Both the position numbers and the translations under genes were made by a program. DNA of 40,217 bases from an uncultured Clostridia bacterium (lineage in GTDB: Bacteria > Bacillota > Clostridia > UMGS1810). This document shows positions 7,214 to 16,378 of this stretch, piece by piece (the first letter of the stretch is position 1; each line of letters begins with the position of its first letter). Under the pieces are notes generated by a model that was given only the letters and a program-made list of their open reading frames with translations, was not told where the DNA came from and searched no databases. Location of the stretch: NCBI GenBank assembly GCA_905210855.1, contig CAJLYL010000005.1, positions 1-40,217 of the forward strand. Reading direction: 5' to 3'.

Positions 7214-8862
7214 TTATCTTCCTCCTGTACAATTTCATTCTGCTGTGCCACAAGGCTCTCTCCGCAGTATATTTTTCTGAGCAAAGGTTTTTCTATCTTG
7301 CCTGTGGGGTTTCTCGGCACATCGGCAAATATAAACCTGTGCGGTCTTTTGTATCTCGGCAAATCCATGCAGAAATCCTCAAGCTCCGCCTCGGTAAGCT
7401 CCATGCCGTCCTTAACCTGTACTATGGCGGCGGCTATCTCACCCAGGCGCGCGTCGGGCAAGCCGATGACCGCCACATCGCTTATCTTGTCGTGCTTTCT
7501 TAAGAAATCCTCTATCTGCACCGGGTAGAGATTTTCGCCGCCGGATATGATGACATCCTTTTTCCTGTCAACCAGGTAGAGAAAGCCGTCCTCATCCTCG
7601 CGCGCCATGTCTCCCGTAAACAGCCATCCGTCCTCAAGCACCTCTTCGGTTGCCTTTTCGTCGTGATAGTATTCCGTCATGACTCCCGGGCCTTTTACGG
7701 CAAGTTCGCCTATTTCGCCCTGTCTGACATCATTGCGTTTTTCGTCCACAACTCTTGTCTCCCAGCCAAAGCCTGCCTTGCCGATTGCTCCGACCTTGTG
7801 CTCATTGCCAACGCCCAGATGCACGCATCCGGGGCCGATTGATTCAGAAAGACCGTAGTTAGTATCGTAATCCTGATTCTGAAATATGGATTGCCAGCGC
7901 CTGATAAGGCTCGGCGGCACCGGCTGCGCACCTATGTGCATCAGTCTCCATTGGCTCAGTTCGTAATCCTTCAGGTTAACGCTGCCGTTCTCTATGGCGT
8001 CGAGTATATCCTGAGCCCACGGCACAAGCAGCCACACTATGGTGCATTTTTCGTCCGACACGGTTTTTAGTATCCATTCAGGCTTTATACCGCGCAGTAT
8101 AACCGCCTTGCCGCCCACAAGCAGCGAGCCGAACCAGTGCATCTTTGCGCCCGTGTGATAGAGCGGAGGTATGCACAGGAACACATCGTCCTTGGTCTGC
8201 GAATGGTGATTTTGCTCGGTTACGGCGGCGTGCATAAGGCTTCTGTGCTTATGCAATATAGCCTTGGGGAAGCCCGTCGTACCCGACGAGAAGTATATCG
8301 CACCGAAATCGTCGTCCGTCAGCTTGATGTCTGGATTCTTGGTAGAGCAATATGACACCAGCTTGTCATAGCTTTCGGCAAAGCTGGGGCAATCCTCGCC
8401 CACATAGAACCACATCTTCACCTTGGGCACTCGGTTGCAAATCTGCTCCACCCTGCCGATAAACTCGGGGCCGAAGACTATCGCGTCCGCATCGGAGAGC
8501 TCCAGGCAGTATTTTATCTCCTTTGATTCATATCTGTAATTGAGCGGTACAGCGAGCGCGCCCGTCTTGAGTATGCCGAAATACGCCGGCAGCCACTCTA
8601 TGCAGTTCATCATCAGCACGGCAACCTTGTCGCCTTTTTTGATGCCCCTTGTGAGCAGAAGATTGGCAAATCGGTTTGCCTTTTTGTTAAACTCGCTCCA
8701 GGTAATCTCCTTGCGATAAGCGTTGTTCGGGTTGGACTCGATGAGAGCGTACTCTCTCCACGTCATCCTCGTCTGGTTTTCCAGTTTCGGGTTGATCTCC
8801 ACCAGACTTACATCATTCGGGTAGAAATCCGCATTCTTTCTCAAAATCTCGGTAATTGGCAT
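7210..8862 (-). CDS. Acyl/aryl-CoA ligase (ANL superfamily), first gene of the ior operon
   Basis: A 550-residue adenylate-forming ligase. Motifs: YFSSGTTGFPKA near 190, YGLSESIGPG near 337, GWLFTGDMAREDEDG and VDRKKDVIISGGENLYP around 420-450, and the C-terminal catalytic lysine motif NPTGKIEK near 525. It activates a carboxylic acid to its CoA thioester with ATP. The operon thus has two ligases, this long-form enzyme and the PaaK type. An aromatic acid substrate is inferred from the neighbours; medium-chain fatty acids remain possible. A GGAGAAAG-like site precedes the ATG, which follows the T-box leader by about 50 bases. It overlaps iorA by four bases. Confidence 0.85.
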   Translation of the reverse strand: MPITEILRKNADFYPNDVSLVEINPKLENQTRMTWREYALIESNPNNAYRKEITWSEFNKKANRFANLLLTRGIKKGDKVAVLMMNCIEWLPAYFGILKTGALAVPLNYRYESKEIKYCLELSDADAIVFGPEFIGRVEQICNRVPKVKMWFYVGEDCPSFAESYDKLVSYCSTKNPDIKLTDDDFGAIYFSSGTTGFPKAILHKHRSLMHAAVTEQNHHSQTKDDVFLCIPPLYHTGAKMHWFGSLLVGGKAVILRGIKPEWILKTVSDEKCTIVWLLVPWAQDILDAIENGSVNLKDYELSQWRLMHIGAQPVPPSLIRRWQSIFQNQDYDTNYGLSESIGPGCVHLGVGNEHKVGAIGKAGFGWETRVVDEKRNDVRQGEIGELAVKGPGVMTEYYHDEKATEEVLEDGWLFTGDMAREDEDGFLYLVDRKKDVIISGGENLYPVQIEDFLRKHDKISDVAVIGLPDARLGEIAAAIVQVKDGMELTEAELEDFCMDLPRYKRPHRFIFADVPRNPTGKIEKPLLRKIYCGESLVAQQNEIVQEEDK

Positions 8863-8911
8863 TTTACTTTCTCCTTTTTCTTTAGTTCAAGGACGAAATT
8901 CAAAAGATATA

Positions 8912-8946
8912 CAAAAATCCCGTCCTCACAAAAAAGAGGACGGGAT
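8912..8946 (-). terminator. T-box terminator hairpin
   Basis: A perfect 11-base stem, ATCCCGTCCTC with GAGGACGGGAT (8917-8927 and 8936-8946), followed on the minus strand by five Ts. The promoter-proximal arm can instead take part in the antiterminator with the ACGGGTT next to the T-box sequence, giving the two exclusive folds of a T-box switch. Confidence 0.9.
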
Positions 8947-9176
8947 ACAAATTAACCCGTGGTACCACCTCAATTTACCGCCGCCTCACGGCGACAGCCT
9001 TAAAAGGTATATCAATACCTTAAGTTCTGTGACGGGAACACCCGTTGCAGCCTACTCGTCGCCTTTCGGTACACTGCTCGCAAGATGTATTCAATGCTCT
9101 TTAGCCTCTGTCTCGCAGCAAACGACAGCTCTCTTTGCACATACGGAGCACCTACTTGTTCTCGGTCATTGCATTT
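8912..9176 (-). promoter_or_regulatory. T-box leader, tRNA-Tyr (UAC specifier)
   Basis: Minus-strand leader of the ligase-iorAB-paaK-ACT operon. The T-box sequence AGGTGGTACCACG is at 8970-8958, followed by the terminator. Stem I is recognisable: CAAG and TGCT on the 5' side pair with AGCA and CTTG on the 3' side, leaving the specifier loop between them. The loop-E parts are present (AGTA on the 5' side, GAA on the 3' side). The codon after GAA is TAC (9089-9087), followed by A, so the specifier is tyrosine UAC. The AGAGAGC and CTGCGAGA motifs of the Stem I tip are present. The antiterminator bulge TGGT would pair with ACCA, fitting a tRNA with discriminator A, as tRNA-Tyr has. Uncharged tRNA-Tyr should therefore switch the operon on. 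Confidence 0.9.
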
Positions 9177-9182
9177 AATTAA

Positions 9183-9211
9183 ATTATAGCAGTGTAAGCG
9201 CGGTTTGTCAA
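9183..9211 (-). promoter_or_regulatory. Consensus sigma-A promoter of the T-box operon
   Basis: On the minus strand: TTGACA, exactly 17 bases, TATAAT, a perfect match in both boxes. The start site would fall near 9176. Such a strong promoter makes sense when control is exerted afterwards by the T-box attenuator. Confidence 0.93.
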
Positions 9212-9257
9212 TAGAAATTTTGCCGTATTTCGACACTCGTTTTGCCGCACAAATGCC

Positions 9258-9295
9258 AAAAAACATCCCGAGCGCCGTGCTTCGGGATGTTTTTT
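9258..9295 (-). terminator. Terminator after the polysaccharide operon
   Basis: CATCCCGA (9264-9271) pairs with TCGGGATG (9282-9289), flanked by A6 and T6 so that it works in either direction. It lies directly after the GH105 stop at 9308 and before the T-box promoter, and separates the two minus-strand operons. Confidence 0.88.
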
Positions 9296-9307
9296 CTGAG
9301 TTTATGA

Positions 9308-10387
9308 TTACTGATGTCTTGCAATCTCCGCGCACATGAGCAGAAAAGCGCCTACGCCGTGGAGGTCGTTAATGCTTGTGGGGCGCGCTATGTAACCCTC
9401 ATATGAGCACACGCCCGTACCTATGCACACGCCGCCGATTAACAAATCGCCGTCTTTTTCCTCAACGGAATTGTTTATAACGCCCTCAAAGGCCTTCATG
9501 GCAATGTCAAGATATTTTTTGTCCGCAAGACCCATGCGCACGGCCTTTGCCATGGCATAAGAGAACAGGCAGGTACACGACGATTCTACCCAGTTGCCCT
9601 CTCTGTCGCCTTTGTCAACCACCTGATACCACATACCGGTTTTTTCATCCTGATATTTTGTCAGCGCCTCGAGCACTTCAAGCTCTATCGAGATGATTTC
9701 ATCCCTCTTCGGGTGGTCTTCGGGCAAAAATTCAAGAATATCGAGTATCGCCACCACATACCATCCGAGCGCTCTGCCCCAGAACTCGGGAGCAAGACCC
9801 GTGTCGGGATTTGCCCAGTTGCATTGTTTGTAATAATCCCATGCGTGATAGAGCAGCTTTGTCTTTTTATCCTGCATATGGTCGCGCATGATAATTATCT
9901 GCTCAACCGCGGTGTTAATGAAACTCATGTCGCCGAATGCTGCGCTGTACTCTGCCTCGAGCGGACCTGCCATATACAGGCCGTCAAGCCACATTTCATT
10001 TTTGTTGTACTCTTTGTGCCAAAATCCGCCTATCGGGTTGCAGTGCCAATCGTGCAGCACCTTCATGAGTGTGTCAAGCGCAATTTTGTATCTGTCGTCT
10101 CCGCTGTCCCTGTACAAATCAAAAAGCAGTATCGCCGGCTGAATATCATCGAGCATATTTCTGTCGAATTCGTGAATCGAGCCGTCGGGATAGATTATAG
10201 AATCAACCCATTTTTTGATATAATTGTAATATTTCTCGTCTTTGCACACCTTGTATGTGTTCATCATGCCGGAGAGAAACACGCCCTGATGATAGTGAAA
10301 TTTTCCCTTTGGCGGCAAGTCGGGTGCGTCAAACTTGCGCATCATAGTGTCACAGGATTTTTTTGCATAGTAAATTGCTTTTTCCAT
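9308..10387 (-). CDS. GH105 unsaturated rhamnogalacturonyl/uronyl hydrolase (YteR-like)
   Basis: A 359-residue six-hairpin glycosidase (PF07470). It removes the 4,5-unsaturated uronic acid that polysaccharide lyases leave at chain ends. Motifs: HYHQGVFLSG (31-40), MLDDIQP (78-84) and EMWLDGLYMAGP (131-142) with the likely catalytic aspartate Asp135, and PEFWGRALGWY further on. No signal peptide is visible, so it should act in the cytoplasm on imported oligosaccharides. It is the last gene of the operon that also encodes a heparinase-type lyase, its natural supplier of substrate. Ribosome binding site AGGA about 10 bases before the ATG. GH88 would be the alternative assignment; the sugar specificity is not readable. 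Confidence 0.88.
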   Translation of the reverse strand: MEKAIYYAKKSCDTMMRKFDAPDLPPKGKFHYHQGVFLSGMMNTYKVCKDEKYYNYIKKWVDSIIYPDGSIHEFDRNMLDDIQPAILLFDLYRDSGDDRYKIALDTLMKVLHDWHCNPIGGFWHKEYNKNEMWLDGLYMAGPLEAEYSAAFGDMSFINTAVEQIIIMRDHMQDKKTKLLYHAWDYYKQCNWANPDTGLAPEFWGRALGWYVVAILDILEFLPEDHPKRDEIISIELEVLEALTKYQDEKTGMWYQVVDKGDREGNWVESSCTCLFSYAMAKAVRMGLADKKYLDIAMKAFEGVINNSVEEKDGDLLIGGVCIGTGVCSYEGYIARPTSINDLHGVGAFLLMCAEIARHQ

Positions 10388-10417
10388 AATATTGAGTCCT
10401 CATTTCATGTTGTAGTT

Positions 10418-10442
10418 GCGGACTGCGGAAGCCGCAGCCCGC
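10418..10442. repeat. Intercistronic GC-rich hairpin
   Basis: GCGGACTGCGG (10418-10428) pairs with CCGCAGCCCGC (10432-10442), with a single mismatch and a 3-base loop. It lies between the leucine-rich protein gene and GH105. The T run needed for termination is on the plus-strand side (ATTTTTAA), opposite to the genes, so on the minus strand it is better read as an mRNA-stabilising or processing hairpin. Confidence 0.6.
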
Positions 10443-10450
10443 ATTTTTAA

Positions 10451-11248
10451 TTATTCGCTAATATATTCAACATGGAGCTTATATTTGCCGTCCGTCATAT
10501 AATTCGGCTTCTTTTCAAATTTTTGAGTTGCCTCTTCTCCCGATGAATCGTTAGCCCAGTTTGTAATGGTGTATATGTCCTCAGTAAAATACTTATCGGC
10601 ATTGCTGCCCTTTACACAATGAACTGTAAGCTTGCTAAAATCGGTCATTCCGCGGAACCATGTTCCGTCATCCTGGTTTGAACGCATTCGTGAAATAACG
10701 GTATTCTCACCATACACATACACATCTTCAAGAGTTGGAATATCACCAAACATATATACGCCGATATTCTTCACGCCTTGCTCAAAGACAACCTTCTTCA
10801 GCGAGGTGCAGCCTATAAACGCCATATCCTGTATAGTGCCGACATTAGACGGAATGGTGACTTCCTCAAGTGACGTACAATCCTGAAATGCGCGCATAGA
10901 AATGAAATTAACCGTATTAGGAATAGATACGCTCTTAAGTGATTCCATTCCGATAAACTCCCTTTTACCTATACTGGTGATACCCTCCTCAATAATGAGA
11001 TTTTCAACTTGTGATGAGTATTCATACCATGGCTGGTCGTACTTATTATTAAATTCTCTGAGAGCGCCGTATCCGCTTATCACAAGTGATTTTGAATTTT
11101 CATCATATACCCACACCATAGTATATGGATTGCTGTTGGGGTCTTTTGAGGAGGCGTCGAACTCACCGCCGTATGTTTTTGCAAAAACGCCTGTCGGTAC
11201 AAGAAACGCCGCGATAATCAGTAATGCGATTAGATATATTTTTTTCAT
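10451..11248 (-). CDS. Secreted BspA-type leucine-rich-repeat protein
   Basis: A 265-residue protein with a signal peptide (residues 1-23, MKKIYLIALLIIAAFL...VFA). About four BspA/LRR_5 repeats (PF13306) follow around 80-190, for example EGITSIGKREFIGMESLKSV, SIPNTVNFISMRAFQDCTSL and TIPSNVGTIQDMAFIGCTSL. The repeats are binding scaffolds of surface proteins; no catalytic domain, sortase motif or SLH module is visible, so it is probably released or held by partners. It follows the giant SLH protein by 12 bases, with a GGAGG site touching that gene's stop codon. A role in polysaccharide or cell contact is inferred from the operon. Confidence 0.82.
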   Translation of the reverse strand: MKKIYLIALLIIAAFLVPTGVFAKTYGGEFDASSKDPNSNPYTMVWVYDENSKSLVISGYGALREFNNKYDQPWYEYSSQVENLIIEEGITSIGKREFIGMESLKSVSIPNTVNFISMRAFQDCTSLEEVTIPSNVGTIQDMAFIGCTSLKKVVFEQGVKNIGVYMFGDIPTLEDVYVYGENTVISRMRSNQDDGTWFRGMTDFSKLTVHCVKGSNADKYFTEDIYTITNWANDSSGEEATQKFEKKPNYMTDGKYKLHVEYISE

Positions 11249-11260
11249 AAATAGTTCCTC

Positions 11261-14200
11261 CTATCGTGACATTGAGATTACTCTTGATATAATTACCGCC
11301 GCCTCGGCTCTGGTGGCATTGCCGTTTGGATTGAAAACATTGCCGCCAACGCCGTTAATTATGCCTGCGGCAGAGAGTGCACCGATAGCGTCCTCCGCAT
11401 AGTCGGCAATGTCGCCGCTGTCATCAAAGCTGCACGGTGCGGAGTTAAAGTTAATTCCGGCTTTTACCGCCGCACGGTAGATGATAACCGCCATATCCTG
11501 ACGGGTAATACTATCGCCCACTCCGAAAACTCCATTGCCGATTCCACTTATAACGCCGAGCGATGCAAGCTGAGTTATGCACTTGTAGTACCATTCGTTA
11601 GCAGCAACGTCGCCGAACTGCGCCGATGTGCTCACCTCATCAAACCCAAAGCCACGGTATACAAATGCCGAAAATTCTTCCCTTGCCACATTTCTGTTCG
11701 GCTCAAAGGTGTTAGGTGCTGTTCCCGTGACTACGCCTATCTTTGCAAGACTGTTAATATCGTCTGCCGCCCACGAAACGGAGGTTATGTCGTCAAAGCC
11801 CTCGTGAGCATCGGTCGGTGTTGACGGTACATAGCTGCCTGCCGCGCTTGTAACGCCCGAGGTTGCCCTTCCGCCGCCCGTTCCGCTACCGCCGCCAGGT
11901 CCGGACGAGCCGGGAGCCGCAGGAACAAGCACTACAAAGCTTTTCTGCTTGCTGACTCCGCCGCTTGTAACAGTCGCGGTCAGCGTAACCTGTACATCGC
12001 TTGTGCCTCTTGTCACAACCGCAGTGGCGCCCGAGATTGCAATTGCTTGACTATTTGACGATGTCCATGTGACGGAAGTGCCGTCGGAGAGCGTCTGCGT
12101 AAGCGTAAAGTCTGATGTTGCCGTAGTTCCACACGGCAGAGTGATTGACTCTATACCGTCCTCTACTTTTGTATCATCCGTTTTAACATAAAATACTTTG
12201 ATTTCATTTAGTGACGCACCGCCCGATTTGGTTGTCAGGTACATCCTGATATAGCGTGCCTGCGAGGTCGGCAGCTCAAGTATTGATATATTGTCACTTA
12301 ACGTCTTATCAGCCGCAAGGTCTTCCCAATCCACATCGTTATCCGAAACTTGTATCTTTACTTTCTCAACAGAACGATATCTGTCTGCAATGAGCAGACG
12401 GTTAAATTGTCTGCTCGTGCCGAGGTCGAGTTTTACAAACGGACTTCTGTCTGACACTAGACTGCTCCATGCACTTGTGTAATCACCGTCAAAGGCATTG
12501 GTATTCGGATACTGCGCCTTCTGCGATGACACAAGTACTCTGCCGTTCTTAAGGAGATCTGTTCCGTGATTTGGGGCAACCGTGAACACCAAGTCTCTCG
12601 ACTTGTTTACTGCTTCATAAGAGACTGTCACTTTCATGGTAACGTCTCTTTTTGTATCGAAACGAGTCACCGCGCCGGTATCTGTCATGACACCGCCGTC
12701 AGATGATTTCCAGCTAAGCACAGAGCCGTACTCTCCTTTTGACGGAAGCGATACATTTGAATCTGTCATGTAATCCGCATAAGCCGCAGAGATTTTTTCG
12801 AGATCTCTGTTGACGATTTCATCTGCGTCAAGTATTTTCATGACATTGACATCGAATGTCTTTTCTGTGTAGTCATTGCCGTATATCAGGCAAGCCGTAA
12901 GGGTAACTTTTTTGTCCCCTTGGTCTGATGAAGGTCTGGTAACCTTTCCTTGTGTGCTGATAACAGACTCATCGGACGATTTCCAGATAATTTTGCTGCC
13001 GTTTACGCTGCCCTCTGTCGGCAGTTTAATGTTTCTGATTATTGCCGAAGTATCGCCTTCAAGCTCAAGCGCATCGGCATCGGGGGTAGTGTAGCCCGTG
13101 TATGATATAACCGGAGTTACTCGTATATTGTCAATATAATTTTTACCGATTGTGCCGCTTTGCATATAAGTTGATATATACGTTATCGTTGACATTTTAT
13201 ACCTGAACGGAATCGTATACGGAAGCTCTATCAATTCACCGTCTACATATGTTGCTAAGACTTTCTGATTTTTGTAATCAAAGACAACCTTGATATGATG
13301 CCATTTGTCATTTGTAAAATTATTGGAAATTGTGATGTCCTGCAATGTGTTTCCGCCATATGCAACATCTCCTCCGCGCACCTTAAGCGTTTTTCCGATG
13401 CAGTAAAGTTTATATGCCTGTGTAACTGATGAACCTGGGGTTGCAGTACCGATATAGAGCATTTCCCACGTACCTTTTGTACTGCTTGATGGATATACAT
13501 CTATATCCAGAGTCATGTAATCCCCACCGGCTGAAGACGGCAACTCACATAAAACATGGGTCCATCCACCGGTTTTTGGTCGATCAATAGTCAACACATG
13601 ATTGTTTTTATCTTCAGGATCCGCATCAACAAATACCTTGCCGGTGTATACCTGGGAATCGTCAACACCGTATGTTTTGAGTGCATCACCTGATTCAAAG
13701 TCGATATTTTTACCATATCTGAACTGCGTTGCTTCGCTTGTAACAGGTTCGCCTTTAAGACCCTCTTTATCAATAGGAATTACAGTGTACTTGAAAAATT
13801 TCCACTCATCCTTATCGCTGCATTTATATTCCGAAGTTTTCTCACCGTCAATCAATGTATACTGCCCAAACAAATCATCAGACACATACCATGAAAATTC
13901 CGAATTACCTTCATCAATTCCGTCTTTACTGAAATAAGAATAATCGGCTACAAGCTTGCTGAGTCCAAAGGACGGCCGATTTGGCTGCGCAGACGGAGCA
14001 ACCGCAGGGACGTAATTATATACATATTCCGGCGAGATCACCTCATTGCCGTAAGTTACGGTTGAATCGCACGGGGTAACAGCAACCTTGAAGGTATATC
14101 CATCCATTGATGAGTCCGGTGTGAATCTAAATGAATCAGCATCGTTAATCAGTTCAAATTTCTCAGCACCGAGAGCTTTTGAATACCACTTATAGTATGT

Positions 14201-16378
14201 TCCGCTCTCTGTATCACCGTCTTCATCACTGTATTCATAATTAACAGTCATTGACCTGCCGTCCTGCTTGATTGCGACATTGCCTACAACCGGTGCCTGC
14301 GAAAACTTCTTAACCGTCAATTTAAACTTATGAATTTTCGTAACGGTACCCGATGTAAAATAAGCTGTAAGCGTTACACTGATATCGCTGTCGTCCTTGG
14401 ACGGCCTATCTACAATACCGTCATTACCGATGGCAGCATTATCCGAACTCCATGTTATGAGAAGATTTTCGGCGCAGGTCTGCAATTCCAGATTATTGTA
14501 TACATCTGTTGGCAATTCTATTGCCGACACCGCGTCAGAAATTATTGTCGCTGAGTCCTTGCTGTGATCGCAAAAAACCATCGGGTCTGACAAAACCTCT
14601 TCTCCGACATTCCCCTCGGGATCAACCGGAGTTACGCCGAATTTATAGTATTTATCTTTAGAGGGCGATTCAAGCATATACTTCATTTCGCCCGTTTCGG
14701 GATCAATAACCTTTTTTGTGCTATTATCCGCCGGCTCATAATTACCGTCATACCTCGTTGAGCAATACCATTTAATAACTGTGTCACCCTCGTTTTTGTA
14801 ATCATTGCTCGAATACGAATATGTCGCTTCAAATCCCGTTTCATTGACCGCGGTTGAGGTAATTTTTGCAGTCGGCATTGTTCTGTCGCGCCATTGATAA
14901 TTAAACGGTTCGGACAATTCTTCATTGCCCCGTACACCGTTTTTATTAACCGGTATAACGCCAAATTTGATGTTTTTACCGTCATAACCTTCAGTCGGCA
15001 CAAATCGCTTATCATGTTCATCGACTATTTGCTTGTACGAACCGCCATCCTCGACATACCAATTGTATATCGAATCACCTTCATCGATAAAATCCGGGTC
15101 ATAGAATTCGTAAGTTCCGGTAACATACCTTGTGTTGTTTTGAACTACCTTAACATCAAGCGCCTGCGGAGGTTCCGGCATGGCTTTGATTGTTATGGAT
15201 ATATCTTCTTCAATAACCTTTGTACCATTGACAATGTATGCGTGCAGAATCTGATTCTCCGCGTCGGCAGTTTTGTCACCAAGATAAGGAGGTCTGTTTA
15301 CCTTTCCGTTCTCATCAATATACTTTGAATCTGTTTTATAGAATATTCGGCTTCCCTTTTGACCCATACTTGGGAGTTCCACATCGCTCTCCGCAACTGC
15401 CGGCAAAGCTGATACAAGCCAATCAGCGTCAGCTTGTGCAAGTTCATCACCGTTTGCCTTAATCGCAACAAGATTCTTGATGTAAACCTCTCCGCCGTTG
15501 CCGTAGTTCATAAAGCTTATCGCAACATTGTTAAAGCTATCATTGATGTATCGCCATGCTTCTGCTTCCTTTGAATCACCAAACACATTTTTGCCGTTAA
15601 GCTGTGCGCTCAAAGTATGTTCAACACAATTAATTTTTAACGAGAGGTGATTCCATTCATTACTCTTGAAATCACATTCGGCTTTTTGCTTTCCGCTTCC
15701 TCCCTGATAATAAAGTTGGTTTTGCTGCAGAAACAACTTGAAAACCAATCCGTAAGTGTCGTCATACACGCCGAAAATATCGGCAGTACCGGAAATATCC
15801 GATGCGTATATATCAAGGTCAATCGCATCCTTTGCAGAACTGAATTCACCGATATTTACCCTCACTTCGCTCTTGTAGCTGTCATTGACGGGCTTGCTCA
15901 CACCGAGAACTTTTTCGTCGCTGTCCGGAGCTTTAACTATACCGGCAAAGCCGTTTTTCGATGCTTGTGCAGATATCTCAGCTCCGGCACTTCCCGAAAA
16001 ATCGGAATAATACCCGTCATTTTGCATTACCGGGGTAGAAAAAACCTCTTCCCCTCTGTTATTATTCTTATCAACAGGGGTAACTCCAAAGCTGATAAAT
16101 TTTCCGTATGTGGCGCTGCCCGGCACAAATTCTCTCTTATTTGCACCCTCAATCGGACTGCCTTTATCAAAAAAGCTGTCCGATACATACCACTGATACA
16201 CGCTGCTGCCTTCATCATCGCCGCTGTAAGTATAATCACCCCTAAGCACCGCGCCGTCGGCAATAATACTTTTTGGGACTGCGGATGGAGCATTCTCTGC
16301 ATATGAGTTGATACAAAGAGCACTCATAAGCATGGCAACCGCGGTTAAAACCGCAATAAGTTTGTTAAATCGTTTCAC
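11261..16378 (-). CDS. Giant SLH-anchored multidomain surface protein (LamG-like, discoidin, Ig-like)
   Basis: A 1705-residue exported protein. Order: signal peptide 1-27; a concanavalin/LamG-like domain about 123-300 and another about 888-1085; five copies of an Ig-like unit of 85-95 residues with a conserved EG.S..Y.WY and ..F.VTPVDKNG..G pattern (about 35-120, 405-500, 505-605, 705-790, 797-885); five atrophied bacterial Ig domains of the LPs.g..g..i.W.SSD type (near 337, 624, 1117, 1210 and 1413); an F5/8 type C (discoidin) carbohydrate-binding domain about 1275-1398; a Gly/Ser linker about 1490-1515; three SLH modules about 1524-1700. No catalytic domain was recognised, so it looks like a polysaccharide-binding scaffold on the S-layer. 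It starts with GTG, overlapping the lyase stop (GTGA), behind AAGGAGGT. Confidence 0.85.
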   Translation of the reverse strand: MKRFNKLIAVLTAVAMLMSALCINSYAENAPSAVPKSIIADGAVLRGDYTYSGDDEGSSVYQWYVSDSFFDKGSPIEGANKREFVPGSATYGKFISFGVTPVDKNNNRGEEVFSTPVMQNDGYYSDFSGSAGAEISAQASKNGFAGIVKAPDSDEKVLGVSKPVNDSYKSEVRVNIGEFSSAKDAIDLDIYASDISGTADIFGVYDDTYGLVFKLFLQQNQLYYQGGSGKQKAECDFKSNEWNHLSLKINCVEHTLSAQLNGKNVFGDSKEAEAWRYINDSFNNVAISFMNYGNGGEVYIKNLVAIKANGDELAQADADWLVSALPAVAESDVELPSMGQKGSRIFYKTDSKYIDENGKVNRPPYLGDKTADAENQILHAYIVNGTKVIEEDISITIKAMPEPPQALDVKVVQNNTRYVTGTYEFYDPDFIDEGDSIYNWYVEDGGSYKQIVDEHDKRFVPTEGYDGKNIKFGVIPVNKNGVRGNEELSEPFNYQWRDRTMPTAKITSTAVNETGFEATYSYSSNDYKNEGDTVIKWYCSTRYDGNYEPADNSTKKVIDPETGEMKYMLESPSKDKYYKFGVTPVDPEGNVGEEVLSDPMVFCDHSKDSATIISDAVSAIELPTDVYNNLELQTCAENLLITWSSDNAAIGNDGIVDRPSKDDSDISVTLTAYFTSGTVTKIHKFKLTVKKFSQAPVVGNVAIKQDGRSMTVNYEYSDEDGDTESGTYYKWYSKALGAEKFELINDADSFRFTPDSSMDGYTFKVAVTPCDSTVTYGNEVISPEYVYNYVPAVAPSAQPNRPSFGLSKLVADYSYFSKDGIDEGNSEFSWYVSDDLFGQYTLIDGEKTSEYKCSDKDEWKFFKYTVIPIDKEGLKGEPVTSEATQFRYGKNIDFESGDALKTYGVDDSQVYTGKVFVDADPEDKNNHVLTIDRPKTGGWTHVLCELPSSAGGDYMTLDIDVYPSSSTKGTWEMLYIGTATPGSSVTQAYKLYCIGKTLKVRGGDVAYGGNTLQDITISNNFTNDKWHHIKVVFDYKNQKVLATYVDGELIELPYTIPFRYKMSTITYISTYMQSGTIGKNYIDNIRVTPVISYTGYTTPDADALELEGDTSAIIRNIKLPTEGSVNGSKIIWKSSDESVISTQGKVTRPSSDQGDKKVTLTACLIYGNDYTEKTFDVNVMKILDADEIVNRDLEKISAAYADYMTDSNVSLPSKGEYGSVLSWKSSDGGVMTDTGAVTRFDTKRDVTMKVTVSYEAVNKSRDLVFTVAPNHGTDLLKNGRVLVSSQKAQYPNTNAFDGDYTSAWSSLVSDRSPFVKLDLGTSRQFNRLLIADRYRSVEKVKIQVSDNDVDWEDLAADKTLSDNISILELPTSQARYIRMYLTTKSGGASLNEIKVFYVKTDDTKVEDGIESITLPCGTTATSDFTLTQTLSDGTSVTWTSSNSQAIAISGATAVVTRGTSDVQVTLTATVTSGGVSKQKSFVVLVPAAPGSSGPGGGSGTGGGRATSGVTSAAGSYVPSTPTDAHEGFDDITSVSWAADDINSLAKIGVVTGTAPNTFEPNRNVAREEFSAFVYRGFGFDEVSTSAQFGDVAANEWYYKCITQLASLGVISGIGNGVFGVGDSITRQDMAVIIYRAAVKAGINFNSAPCSFDDSGDIADYAEDAIGALSAAGIINGVGGNVFNPNGNATRAEAAVIISRVISMSR

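Noticed and set aside
9012..9335. A 107-codon minus-strand open frame upstream of the ligase gene
   Set aside because: It runs through the terminator, the consensus promoter and the T-box Stem I, has no ribosome binding site and resembles no protein; the RNA element explains the sequence.
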